In this document: positions 1 through 7,016 of the stretch, one piece after another
Layout of the letters: every line of letters starts with the position of its first letter
Numbering within the stretch: the stretch's first letter is position 1
Origin: CAZYTO01 sp964650405
Lineage (GTDB): Bacteria > Acidobacteriota > Thermoanaerobaculia > Gp7-AA8
NCBI GenBank assembly: GCA_964650405.1
Contig: CAZYTO010000178.1
Location: forward strand, 1 to 11,731
Length of the DNA: 11,731 bases
Reading direction: 5' to 3'
Notes under the pieces: generated by a model
Databases searched by the model: none
What the model was told of the DNA's origin: nothing
Seen by the model: only the letters and a program-made list of their open reading frames with translations
Translations under genes and position numbers: made by a program

Positions 1-47
1 CGGAGTGACGCGCGGGCTGTCAAGCGCTATGCTTGCAGGAGTCCATC

Positions 48-428
48 ATGCGCACAGGCAAACGGAAGATTCTCGTCATCGACGACGATGAGCGCGTCCT
101 GAACGTGACGAAGCGCAGTCTCGAGTCCGCCGGCTACGACGTGGTCGTGGCCAATTCCGCGTTGAAGATGCCGCAGATCGTGCAGCGGGAGAAGCCGGAC
201 CTCGTCCTGCTCGACGTGGAAATGCCCGCCCTCAGCGGCGAGCACGTCCTCGACCTGGCCACCCTCTTCGAATTCCTGCGCACGACGCCCATCGTCCTGC
301 ACTCGGCCAAAAGCGAGGAAGAGCTGCAGTCGCTCGTGGCGCGCTCCAACGCCCGCGGCTACATCAAGAAGACCGGGAACGCCATCACGTTCGTGTCGCA
401 GGTCCAGCAGTTCATGGCGGACGTCTGA
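48..428 (+). CDS. Single-domain response regulator (CheY-like receiver)
   Basis: Receiver protein of 126 residues that would accept phosphate from a histidine kinase and signal by protein contact, since no output domain follows. The acidic pocket is the IDDDE motif (D12-D14), the phosphoacceptor is D56 in LLDVEMP, the switch Ser is S86 in LHSAKS, and the conserved Lys is K107 or K108 in YIKKTG. The length is that of a bare REC domain. An upstream in-frame TTG at 33 is possible, but ATG 48 has an AGGAG ribosome binding site at 37-41 with a 6-base gap, so I prefer it. The partner kinase is not in the window, and the gene may be the last of an operon cut off at the left edge. It converges on parB with 16 bases between stops. 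The receiver fold is certain; the pathway is unknown. Confidence 0.9.
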   Translation: MRTGKRKILVIDDDERVLNVTKRSLESAGYDVVVANSALKMPQIVQREKPDLVLLDVEMPALSGEHVLDLATLFEFLRTTPIVLHSAKSEEELQSLVARSNARGYIKKTGNAITFVSQVQQFMADV

Positions 429-444
429 CGGACGGCGCCGCTTC

Positions 445-1281
445 CTAGCCCTCTTTCTCCAGCCGCTTGAGCAGCTCGCGCAGCGCGCCGACGATCTCGT
501 CCTTCTCCACGTTCGCCTTGCGGAAGGACAGGTTGAAGGTGAACGGCAACGACTTGTCCTTCACCTGCCAGACGAAGTGCTTCGGCCTCCCCGCCTTCTT
601 CGGCTCGGGCCTGGCGGCGGTCTGCTTGCGGACGTCGTCGCGGGTCAGCTCGCCGGCGGCGTAGCGGCGGACTACCGCCTCCATCGCCTTCTCATCCGCG
701 GTCCGGGCGATCTGCACGAGCACGGACTTGTTCGAGATGCCCGCCTCCCGGCACATAGCCCGGATGCGGTCCGGGATGTCGTTGATCAGCAGCGTCTCGG
801 TGACGGTGGTGCGCGACTTCCCGATGACCTGCGAGATGCGCTCGTGCGTGTAGCCGAACTTCTGCTGCAGGACGAAGAGCCCTTCCGCTTCTTCGAAGGG
901 CGTCAGGTCCTTGCGCTGGATGTTCTCCACGAGGGCGATCTCCAGCGTCTCCTGGTCGTCGACGTCGAGCTCGATGGCCGGGATCTCGTCGAGGCCGGCC
1001 AGCGATGCGGCGCGGAAGCGGCGTTCGCCGGAGATGATCTGGTACTGGTTCGGAGCGATGGCCCGCACCAGGATCGGCTCCAGCACGCCCTTCTCACGGA
1101 TGGAGGCCGCCAGCTCCTCGATGTTGCCAAGCGTGGTGCGGGGCTGGTCGGCGTTGGGCTCGATCCATCCCATGGGCAGCATGCTGCCGATGTGCCGTCC
1201 CGAGCGCTTGGTCAGTTCTTCCACGAAATGCGCGTCGTGGCGCATGGAGGCGCGCTCGGGCAATCCGCGTTTCATAGCCAT
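445..1281 (-). CDS. parB: ParB/Spo0J-family chromosome partitioning protein
   Basis: Centromere-binding CTPase clamp, 278 residues, that loads at parS sites and works with ParA in origin segregation. The ParB N-terminal domain spans about residues 38-125 and carries GERRFRAA (85-92) and ENIQRKDLTPFEEAEG (119-134), the nucleotide and clamp motifs. A helix-turn-helix follows at about 145-165 (ERISQVIGKSRTTV). The C-terminus is less usual: after a basic AGRPK segment (230-234) it has a beta-rich stretch and a charged helix (about 255-277) in place of an obvious standard dimerisation domain. ATG 1281 has GAGGAA 6 bases upstream. The stop of parA lies 18 bases upstream, so the two are co-transcribed. 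No canonical parS palindrome was seen in this window. Confidence 0.93.
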   Translation of the reverse strand: MAMKRGLPERASMRHDAHFVEELTKRSGRHIGSMLPMGWIEPNADQPRTTLGNIEELAASIREKGVLEPILVRAIAPNQYQIISGERRFRAASLAGLDEIPAIELDVDDQETLEIALVENIQRKDLTPFEEAEGLFVLQQKFGYTHERISQVIGKSRTTVTETLLINDIPDRIRAMCREAGISNKSVLVQIARTADEKAMEAVVRRYAAGELTRDDVRKQTAARPEPKKAGRPKHFVWQVKDKSLPFTFNLSFRKANVEKDEIVGALRELLKRLEKEG

Positions 1282-1299
1282 TCAGGTTCCTCGCGGGGG

Positions 1300-2055
1300 T
1301 CACACACGCGATAGGAGCTCCTCGGACAGCGAGTAGTACTCCATCGCTCCGCTCGACTTCGGCGCGAAGGTGAAGATCGATTCCTTGTAGGCCGGACTTT
1401 CTTCGAGGCGGATAGACTTGGTGATGACGGTGTTGAAGAGCCGCTCGCCGAAGACGTTGCCGATCTGCTCGTGGATGTCCTTGGCCAGCGTGGTGCGCTT
1501 GTCGTGCATGGTGATCACCACGCCGAGGAGTTGCAGGTTCGGGTTCGGGCGGGCCTTGATCTTGTCGATCGTCTCCAGCAGATCGTCCGTCCCTTCCAAG
1601 GCGAAGTACGACGACTGGATGGGCACGAGCACATGCGTCGACGCCACCAGGGCGTTGACGGTGATCATGCCCAGCGTCGGCGGCGTGTCGATGAAGATGT
1701 AGTCGTACCCGCCGGCCGTCTCCTTCATCTTGTCCTTGAGCCGGAAGGGACCGTCCAGCTCGCCGATGAGCTTGGAGTCGAGCTTGGCCAGGGCGATCTT
1801 GGACGGGGCCACGAAGAGATTGGCCACGGGGGTCGGGATGATGATGTCCGGCAGGCCCAGCTCTTCGCTGACCAGCACGTCGAACATGGACCGCGTGACA
1901 CTCCGCGGATCGACGTAGCTCATCGTCGAATTGGCCTGCGGATCGAGATCGATCAGCAGTGTTTTGAAGCCTTTACTGGCAACGGCAGCCGACAGGTTGA
2001 TGGCGGTGGTGGTCTTCCCGACTCCGCCCTTCTGGTTGGCAACGGTGATGATCAT
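1300..2055 (-). CDS. parA: ParA/Soj-family partitioning ATPase
   Basis: Deviant Walker ATPase of 251 residues that binds DNA non-specifically as an ATP dimer and is stimulated by ParB to move the origin region. The deviant Walker A is KGGVGKTT (9-16, signature Lys K9), the second motif is LLIDLDPQAN (33-42), and Walker B is YIFIDTPPTLG (119-129). The protein starts directly at the Walker A strand, as in chromosomal Soj, with no N-terminal HTH of the type seen in many plasmid ParA proteins. ATG 2055 has no clear Shine-Dalgarno sequence. A TAGAAT box on the minus strand at 2068-2073 would put transcription start only a few bases before the ATG, so the mRNA may be nearly leaderless. It is the first gene of parAB. 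Confidence 0.95.
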   Translation of the reverse strand: MIITVANQKGGVGKTTTAINLSAAVASKGFKTLLIDLDPQANSTMSYVDPRSVTRSMFDVLVSEELGLPDIIIPTPVANLFVAPSKIALAKLDSKLIGELDGPFRLKDKMKETAGGYDYIFIDTPPTLGMITVNALVASTHVLVPIQSSYFALEGTDDLLETIDKIKARPNPNLQLLGVVITMHDKRTTLAKDIHEQIGNVFGERLFNTVITKSIRLEESPAYKESIFTFAPKSSGAMEYYSLSEELLSRV

Positions 2056-2067
2056 GAACTGATTGCG

Positions 2068-2073
2068 ATTCTA
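2068..2073 (-). promoter_or_regulatory. Candidate -10 box for parAB
   Basis: TAGAAT on the minus strand, 12 bases before the parA ATG. No convincing -35 is seen at 16-18 bases upstream. If used, the leader would be only about 4-8 bases, which fits the missing ribosome binding site of parA. This is a visual call only. Confidence 0.35.
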
Positions 2074-2169
2074 CACGGTGGCCGCGCTTCGCGACGCGGG
2101 ATTCGTGGCGCTCGGGCGAGCGGAGAACGGCGAGCGGGAGGTGAGGGACGAGTACACTACAGCCAGGAA

Positions 2170-2376
2170 ATGCGTGACCACTACGACTTTTCGGCAGGTG
2201 TGCGTGGCAAGTACGCAGCGCGGTACGCCAAGGGAACGAACGTCGTCGTGCTCGCCCCCGATGTGGCCGAGGTTTTTCCCGATTCGATCGCTGTGAACGA
2301 GGCGCTCCGCACACTCGTTCGCATGTCCGGGAAAACGCGCCGCGCGAAACCGGCCTCGCGGAGACGCGAGGACTAG
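2170..2376 (+). CDS. Small conserved antitoxin-like protein (HYDFS/GVRGKY type)
   Basis: A 68-residue protein starting MRDHYDFSAGVRGKYAARYA, then GTNVVVLAPDVAEVFPD, then AVNEALRTLV, ending in a basic tail (GKTRRAKPASRRRED). From memory, small proteins with this HYDFS...VRGKYA...GTNVVVL.PDVA..FPDS pattern recur in many bacterial genomes, usually as hypothetical proteins, and look like the DNA-binding antitoxin half of type II toxin-antitoxin pairs. The hydrophobic strand plus helix order would suit a ribbon-helix-helix-like fold; that is inference. The frame is open upstream to 1471, but homology begins at ATG 2170. AGGA lies very close (2165-2168), and a TACACT box at 2153-2158 could give a near-leaderless mRNA. 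It diverges from parA and converges on the BFN gene. No toxin-like partner is adjacent. Confidence 0.75.
   Translation: MRDHYDFSAGVRGKYAARYAKGTNVVVLAPDVAEVFPDSIAVNEALRTLVRMSGKTRRAKPASRRRED
2354..2371. repeat. Perfect hairpin with GAGA loop, CCTCGCG-GAGA-CGCGAGG
   Basis: A 7-bp perfect stem closed by a GNRA-type GAGA tetraloop, within the last codons of the 68-residue gene and ending 5 bases before its stop. The inner 12-mer CGCGGAGACGCG (2357-2368) recurs exactly at 10239-10250 and inverted at 10285-10296. It could be a terminator-like or repeat-derived element. There is no T-run after it. Confidence 0.55.
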
Positions 2377-2429
2377 ATCGGCGCAGCCGCAGTGTGACCG
2401 TCGGCGATGAACGCCATCCACCCGCTCGC

Positions 2430-2936
2430 CTACATCTTGTACTTGCCCAGATCGTCCGGCCCCAACCCCTCGAACCACTTCTTCATCTTCTCCTCGTCCT
2501 GCTCGTCGCCGGCGTCCGGCGTGATGGTCTGGGCCTGGTCGAGCACGGACTGGGCGACGAAGATAGGGGCGGCGGTGCGGAGGGCGAGGGCGATGGCGTC
2601 GCTGGGACGGGCGTCGAGCTCCAGCAGGCGGTCGCTCCCTTCGCGGTTGATGAGGACGCGGATCTGGGCGAAGAACGTGGAGTCGCGCAGGTCGTTGATG
2701 ACCACCCGGGTCACGCGGGCATCGAGCTCGGCGATCGTGTTCTTCAGCAGGTCATGGGTCATGGGGCGCGGCGTGGCGACGTTTTCGAGCTGCAGGGCGA
2801 TGGCGTTGGCCTCGAAGATTCCGACCCAGATGGGGAGGAAGAATTTCTCCTCTTCGTCCTTGAGCACGACGATCGGCGAGTTCGACACGGGGTCGAGCAT
2901 CAGGCCTTTGATGGACATCGGCACCAGCTCAGTCAT
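2430..2936 (-). CDS. Bifunctional nuclease family protein (BFN, DUF151)
   Basis: A 168-residue member of the BFN/DUF151 family. Plant and some bacterial members have reported RNase and DNase activity, but the bacterial role is poorly defined. Family motifs are visible in order: KFFLPIWVGIFEANAIALQLE (31-51), RPMTHDLL (57-64), a central strand segment TFFAQIRVL (87-95), and DARPSDAIALALR (108-120). An acidic tail follows (DAGDEQDEEKMKKWFEGLG, about 141-159), typical of longer members. The start overlaps the miaB stop as ATGA, so translation is coupled to miaB. It is the last gene of the minus-strand block, 53 bases from the convergent small gene. Confidence 0.92.
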   Translation of the reverse strand: MTELVPMSIKGLMLDPVSNSPIVVLKDEEEKFFLPIWVGIFEANAIALQLENVATPRPMTHDLLKNTIAELDARVTRVVINDLRDSTFFAQIRVLINREGSDRLLELDARPSDAIALALRTAAPIFVAQSVLDQAQTITPDAGDEQDEEKMKKWFEGLGPDDLGKYKM

Positions 2937-4246
2937 CCGACAGCCTCCCCACGCAGCGTGTGATGCTGCGCGGCATCGATGCGCACCGCAAGCATACTCC
3001 CCGGCGGTGTGGCGGCGTCGGCGCTGAAGTTGACCACCCAGTTGTCGTCCGTGCGTCCCGACAACATGGCCGGGTCGTGCTTGCTCGGCCCTTCCACGAG
3101 CACGGGAAGGACGCGGCCGCGGTACGACTCCAGACGCTCGCGCTTGATCCGTTCCTGCAAGTCGAAGACGCGGGTCAGGCGCTCCGAGGCGACGTCATCG
3201 TCGACCGGCGGCCCGATCTTCAGAGCAGGCGTTCCCGGCCGCGGCGAATACTTGAAGGCGAACATCGAGCCGTAGCGCACCTGTTCGACGACGGAGAGCG
3301 TCTCCTGAAAGTCGTCCTCCGTCTCGCCGGGGAATCCGACGATGACGTCGGTCGAGAAGTGGATCTCCGGGATGGCCTCCTGAATGCGCGCCACGATCTC
3401 CAGGTAGCGCCCGCGCGTGTAGAGGCGCTTCATGCGGCGCAGGATCTTCGACGAGCCGGACTGCAACGGCAGGTGCAGGTACCGGGAGATGTTTCCGTGG
3501 TCGCGCATGGCCGCGATCATCGAGTCGTTCACCTCGGCGGGATGGGAGGTCATGAAGCGCAGGCGCTTCACACCGTCGAGCTCCGCCACCGCCGACAGCA
3601 GCCGGCCGAAGTCCCGTTGCGTGGACGGACAGCGATAGGCATTCACCGTCTGTCCGAGGAGCTCCACTTCGACGTGTCCCTCCCCCACCGCCGTCCGCAC
3701 TTCGTGCAGCACGTCGTCAAAGGGACGGGAAACCTCCCGGCCGCGCGTGGTGGGCACGATGCAGAAGGTGCAGTTCTTGTTGCAGCCTTCCATGATCGTC
3801 ACCTGCGCTCGCGTGGCCGAGGGCCGGTCGATGGCCAGGACATCGTAGTGCCGCTCCTCGGGGAAGTCGACGGCCACGCGCCGCCCGCCGCTGGCGGACG
3901 CGTCGAGCACTTCGTCGAGGTGGCCGACGTTGCCGGGACCCATGACGAAGTCGACCCACGGTGCGCGCTCGCGGAGACGCTCGCCCTCCTGCTGGGCCAC
4001 GCACCCGCAGACGCCGATCGTCAGATCATGCCGCTCCTGCTTCAGCTCCCGCAGACGGCCGAGGTGCGAATAGACCTTCTGCTCCGACTTGTCGCGGATC
4101 GAGCAAGTGTTGAGCAGGATGAGATCGGCCTCGCCTTCGCTCTCCACGCGCTTGTACCCGCGCAGCTTCAGGTTGCCGGAAAGGCGCTGGCTGTCGAGGT
4201 CGTTCATCTGACAGCCCCACGTCTCGATGTAGAAAGTCTTACTCAT
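2933..4246 (-). CDS. miaB: tRNA-2-methylthio-N6-dimethylallyladenosine synthase MiaB
   Basis: Radical SAM methylthiotransferase of 437 residues that adds the 2-methylthio group to i6A at position 37 of tRNAs reading UNN codons. The N-terminal UPF0004 domain carries the cluster cysteines C12 (WGCQMND), C48 (LNTCSIR) and C82 (GCVAQ). The radical SAM motif is C155-x3-C159-x2-C162 in EGCNKNCTFC, followed by VPTTRGREVSR, which is characteristic of MiaB rather than RimO or MtaB. A TRAM-type RNA-binding domain occupies about 370-437. All six cysteines are present and the length is normal. Its start overlaps the end of the exported coiled-coil gene by 8 bases, and its stop overlaps the BFN start by 4. 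Confidence 0.96.
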   Translation of the reverse strand: MSKTFYIETWGCQMNDLDSQRLSGNLKLRGYKRVESEGEADLILLNTCSIRDKSEQKVYSHLGRLRELKQERHDLTIGVCGCVAQQEGERLRERAPWVDFVMGPGNVGHLDEVLDASASGGRRVAVDFPEERHYDVLAIDRPSATRAQVTIMEGCNKNCTFCIVPTTRGREVSRPFDDVLHEVRTAVGEGHVEVELLGQTVNAYRCPSTQRDFGRLLSAVAELDGVKRLRFMTSHPAEVNDSMIAAMRDHGNISRYLHLPLQSGSSKILRRMKRLYTRGRYLEIVARIQEAIPEIHFSTDVIVGFPGETEDDFQETLSVVEQVRYGSMFAFKYSPRPGTPALKIGPPVDDDVASERLTRVFDLQERIKRERLESYRGRVLPVLVEGPSKHDPAMLSGRTDDNWVVNFSADAATPPGSMLAVRIDAAQHHTLRGEAVG

Positions 4247-4715
4247 TCGGTTTGATCTCGTGCACCGTGACGTTCTTCAACTGCAGCTTGGCCGCCGCGT
4301 CCCGGGCCACGGCCCGTTCCTTCCGCGCCGCCGCGAGCTTGTCCTGCGCCGCGATGAACTTCGCCGTGACGTCGTGATCGCGCACGTCGGGATCGTTCTC
4401 CGCGTAATAGCTCAGCTCCAGCGCCGCGACTTCGCGCTCCAGCTTCGCGACGGCCTCTTCGTCCGCCGTCACGCGGGCCTGGGCATCGTCGCGAGCCCGT
4501 TTCTCGCCGGCCGCGATCTCGGCGGCGCTCTTCGGCGCGGCTGTAACCGGCGCCGGTGCGCCTGCCTTGGCGCCGCTGCTCGGCGTGGCGTTCTTCTTCA
4601 CCGTGTCATTGGTGATCACGCCCCGGGCCGGCTTCTTCTTCGCCGCCTTGACCAGATCCGAGTCGTCCGCGAGGAGCGGCGCGGCAAGAAGGAGGGCGGC
4701 CAGGATCAGTTTCAT
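4239..4715 (-). CDS. Exported coiled-coil hypothetical protein
   Basis: A 158-residue protein I cannot assign to a named family. It begins with a short signal peptide (MKLILAALLLAAPLLA, cleavage likely after A16), so it is probably periplasmic. A basic segment follows (AAKKKPARGVITNDTVKK, 24-41), then a Pro/Ala/Ser linker (about 42-64), and a long charged, Ala-rich helix (about 65-147) likely to be a coiled coil. The short motif LSYYAENDPDVRD (101-113) interrupts the helix. From memory, VITND and YY.ENDP-type motifs occur in other acidobacterial exported proteins of unknown role. The TAA stop lies inside the miaB start region, so it is coupled to miaB. It starts 20 bases after the cupin stop. 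Confidence 0.82.
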   Translation of the reverse strand: MKLILAALLLAAPLLADDSDLVKAAKKKPARGVITNDTVKKNATPSSGAKAGAPAPVTAAPKSAAEIAAGEKRARDDAQARVTADEEAVAKLEREVAALELSYYAENDPDVRDHDVTAKFIAAQDKLAAARKERAVARDAAAKLQLKNVTVHEIKPNE

Positions 4716-4735
4716 GGGTTCCGTTGTGGATTCAG

Positions 4736-5122
4736 CTATGGATTCGAAGTGCCTGCGCGGCCGTAGCGATCTTCGAGCCGCACCACGTCGTCGAGCTCCG
4801 GTGTGGAGACTTCGGCGACGTCCGTGTCGCGTACGGCTTCCATGCGATGGATCATCCGCGGCGGGATGTGAAAGGCCTCCCCTTCCCGCAGCAGCAGCTC
4901 CCGCCGGTCGCCGTCGTGCTCGATCGTCAGCTTCAGCTCGCCCCGGACAACAAACAACGTCTCTTCCTTCATTTCGTGGTACTGCAGGCTGAGGGAATGG
5001 CCCTGCTCCACATGCAGGATCTTGCCGACGTAACGGCCGGTCCTGGCGAAGATCAGCTCGTAGCCCCAGGGCTTCGGGACGCGGCGGATGTCGGTGGGGC
5101 GGAAGAGGTGGTCGTTAGTCAT
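4736..5122 (-). CDS. Mannose-6-phosphate isomerase-like cupin
   Basis: A 128-residue single-domain cupin resembling the C-terminal isomerase domain of type II mannose-6-phosphate isomerase/GDP-mannose pyrophosphorylase (ManC). Visible signatures are VPKPWGYE (15-22), GHSLSLQYHEMKEETLFVVRG (41-61), GEAFHIPPRMIHRME (81-95) and EVSTPELDDVVRLEDRYGR (104-122). Likely metal ligands are Q47, H49, E54 and H92. The QxH pair is the form seen in phosphomannose isomerases, while the second His of classic HxH cupins is absent. Stand-alone proteins like this are often annotated simply as cupin, so isomerase activity is not assured. It lies 77 bases downstream of ptsI, which would fit a sugar-phosphate role, but its start lacks a strong ribosome binding site. 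Confidence 0.9.
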   Translation of the reverse strand: MTNDHLFRPTDIRRVPKPWGYELIFARTGRYVGKILHVEQGHSLSLQYHEMKEETLFVVRGELKLTIEHDGDRRELLLREGEAFHIPPRMIHRMEAVRDTDVAEVSTPELDDVVRLEDRYGRAGTSNP

Positions 5123-5199
5123 GTCCGTTGTCGTCGCTGCGTGTGAACAGTGAAGCGCCGGTGGTATCCCTGCCTGCCATCGTCATCTTGCTGTCTTGC

Positions 5200-6120
5200 T
5201 CATGCCGTCTTGTTGACCAGCCCCTCTGGAAAGCGCGTGGCCACGCTCTCGATGATGAACTCCTCGATCTCCTGAGCCGTGCGCTTGGTCAGGGCGATCT
5301 CCGCGATGCGGCGGCAGTCCTTGTAGCGCACCGAGCGCACGACATTCTTGACGATGGGGATGTTCGACGGGTTCATCGAGAAGTTCTCGAGTCCCAGCCC
5401 CAGCAGCACGATGGCGTAGATGGGATCGGCGGCCATCTCGCCGCACATCTCCACCGGGATGCCGGCCCGCTTGCCGGCGTCGATGATGCCTTTGATCAGT
5501 CGCAGCAGCGCGGGATGCAGCGGCTCGTACAGGTAGCTGACGTTCTCGTTGGCGCGATCGATGGCCAGGCAGTATTGAATGAGGTCGTTGGTGCCGATGG
5601 CGAAGAAATCCGCCTCGGTGGCCAGGATGTCGGCGATGATCGCCGCCGACGGCACCTCGATCATGATGCCGATGGGGAGCTCGCGGTTGTACGGAATCCC
5701 GTCGGCGTCCAGCTCTGCCTTGATCTCCCGGACCAGCGTCTTCACCTGCCGCAGCTCCTGCACGCTCGTCACCAGCGGGAACATGATCTTGATCCTGCCG
5801 TACGCCGAGGCGCGCAACAGGGCCCGGAGCTGCGTCGTGAACATCTCGCGGTGCTTCATGCAGAGGCGCAGGCCGCGCAGCCCCAGGACGGGGTTGTTCT
5901 CCTTCACCCCCATCACCTCGCGGGCCAGCTTTCGGCCGCCGAGGTCGAACGTCCGGATGATGCACCACTGCGGGGCCATGGCCTCGGCCAGGCTCTTGTA
6001 GAGCTGGAAGTGCTCTTCCTCGTTCGGCAGCAGCGGGCTCTTGGAGATGTAGAGGAACTCGCTGCGGTACAGGCCGATGCCCTCGGCGCCGAAGCGGATG
6101 GCGTCCTTCAGCTCCTGCAC
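5200..6120 (-). CDS. ptsI: PTS enzyme I, C-terminal PEP-binding half (downstream of in-frame stop)
   Basis: PEP-binding and dimerisation half of enzyme I. From GTG 6120 it is 306 residues. Active-site features match EI: R19 in GLYRSEFL, R82 in GLRGLR, R109 before IMFP, metal ligands E155 (MIEVPSAA) and D179 (GTNDLIQY), and catalytic C226 (EMCGEMAAD). It is in the same frame as the N-terminal half (6202-7005). The 27 codons between TAA 6202-6204 and GTG 6120 still encode recognisable EI sequence (NREGPAATQDG, then IRVSLQANIE), including the first strand of the barrel. No ATG, GTG or TTG occurs in those 27 codons, so a protein starting at 6120 would lack that strand. This favours one original ptsI gene interrupted by a nonsense codon, a base-call error or readthrough over a true separate gene. 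Confidence 0.85.
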   Translation of the reverse strand: MQELKDAIRFGAEGIGLYRSEFLYISKSPLLPNEEEHFQLYKSLAEAMAPQWCIIRTFDLGGRKLAREVMGVKENNPVLGLRGLRLCMKHREMFTTQLRALLRASAYGRIKIMFPLVTSVQELRQVKTLVREIKAELDADGIPYNRELPIGIMIEVPSAAIIADILATEADFFAIGTNDLIQYCLAIDRANENVSYLYEPLHPALLRLIKGIIDAGKRAGIPVEMCGEMAADPIYAIVLLGLGLENFSMNPSNIPIVKNVVRSVRYKDCRRIAEIALTKRTAQEIEEFIIESVATRFPEGLVNKTA

Positions 6121-6201
6121 CAGCTCGATGTTGGCCTGGAGGGAAACGCGGATGCCGTCTTGGGTAGCGGCCGGCCCCTCACGGTTCTCCAGCAGCCGCC
6201 G

Positions 6202-6204
6202 TTA
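6202..6204 (-). other. ptsI: In-frame TAA between EIN and EIC of ptsI
   Basis: TAA read on the minus strand, followed by CGG. Both flanks are in the same frame and align with enzyme I, so a single substitution explains it; TAC or TAT (Tyr) is one change away. An SD-like GAGGAGG (minus strand, 6207-6213) lies just before the stop, but it is also simply the codons for His-Glu-Glu-Ala. The base after the stop is C, a context usually considered weaker for termination. Confidence 0.9.
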
Positions 6205-7005
6205 CGCCTCCTCGTGAGGCATCACGCGGGCCTGGAACTCGGCGATCATGGCCTGGGTGGGGTTGGCGATGACGTTGCCTTCGTAGCCGTCGATGATCAC
6301 CAGCTCGTCGTTGTCGACGATCTTGGTGAGGCGCGGCACACCGATGACGGCCGGCATGAAGAGCGACTTGGCGATGATCGAGGTGTGCGAGGTGCGGCCG
6401 CCGGCCTCGGTGGCGAAGCCGACGATGGGCCGGCGGTTGAAGTGGATGGTGTCCGACGGCGTGAGGTCGTCGGCCAGGATGATCACGTCGTGCGTGATCT
6501 CGCTGAGGTCGTGGTGGGCCGCGCCCTGCAGGTTGCCCATCACCCGGTCGGCCACGTCCTTCACGTCCGCCACCCGTTCCCTGAGGTACTCGTCGTCGAA
6601 GCTGGCGAAGCGGGCCTGCAGCTCCTCCGACACCTCGGCCACCGCCCATTCGGCGTTGACCTGCTCTTCCTCGATCTTCTGGATGACCTTGTCGCTGAAC
6701 GAGGCGTCGCTGACCATCATGGCGTGCGCCTCGAAGATCTGCGCGTACTCATCGCCCATGGAGCGGCTGACCTTGTGCTTCAATTCCAGCAGCGCGTCCC
6801 GGGTGTGCTCGACGGCTTCATTGAAGCGCGTCACTTCCGCCGGCACGTCTTCCTCCCGGATGGGAACGCGATAGGCGGCCGCTTCACGCTTCTCGATGAG
6901 CACGGCCCGGCCGATGGCGATGCCGGGCGAGACGCCGATCCCCTTGTACGTGCGGATATCGGTGCGGGCGTGAGTTCCCGGCGAGGTGGCGCGCTGCGTG
7001 AGCAT
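6202..7005 (-). CDS. ptsI: PTS enzyme I, N-terminal phospho-histidine half (ends at in-frame stop)
   Basis: HPr-binding, phospho-carrier half of phosphoenolpyruvate-protein phosphotransferase. It is 267 residues from ATG 7005. It opens YKGIGVSPGIAIGRA (20-34), has the helical HPr-docking subdomain (about 55-165), and carries the active-site histidine H207 in GGRTSHTSIIA, followed by PAVIGVPRL and the swivel-domain end VIANPT. A full enzyme I is about 575-590 residues; this frame stops after HEEA, in the linker helix just before the PEP-binding domain. Read through the stop, the gene would be 601 codons. Alone this half could exchange phosphate with HPr but could not take it from PEP. It begins 11 bases after the lipoprotein stop, so the two are co-transcribed. 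No clear ribosome binding site is visible. Confidence 0.9.
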   Translation of the reverse strand: MLTQRATSPGTHARTDIRTYKGIGVSPGIAIGRAVLIEKREAAAYRVPIREEDVPAEVTRFNEAVEHTRDALLELKHKVSRSMGDEYAQIFEAHAMMVSDASFSDKVIQKIEEEQVNAEWAVAEVSEELQARFASFDDEYLRERVADVKDVADRVMGNLQGAAHHDLSEITHDVIILADDLTPSDTIHFNRRPIVGFATEAGGRTSHTSIIAKSLFMPAVIGVPRLTKIVDNDELVIIDGYEGNVIANPTQAMIAEFQARVMPHEEA

Positions 7006-7016
7006 GTCGTCCGATT

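Noticed and set aside
577..1314. 245-residue plus-strand open frame opposite parB
   Set aside because: Shadow of parB with no domain signature.
2960..4255. 431-residue plus-strand open frame opposite miaB
   Set aside because: Shadow of miaB. The MiaB frame has all cysteine motifs, while this one is low-complexity.
5115..5186. 23-residue minus-strand frame between ptsI and the cupin gene, overlapping the cupin start by 8 bases
   Set aside because: Possible leader peptide, but there is no good ribosome binding site and no conserved feature. A chance frame cannot be excluded.
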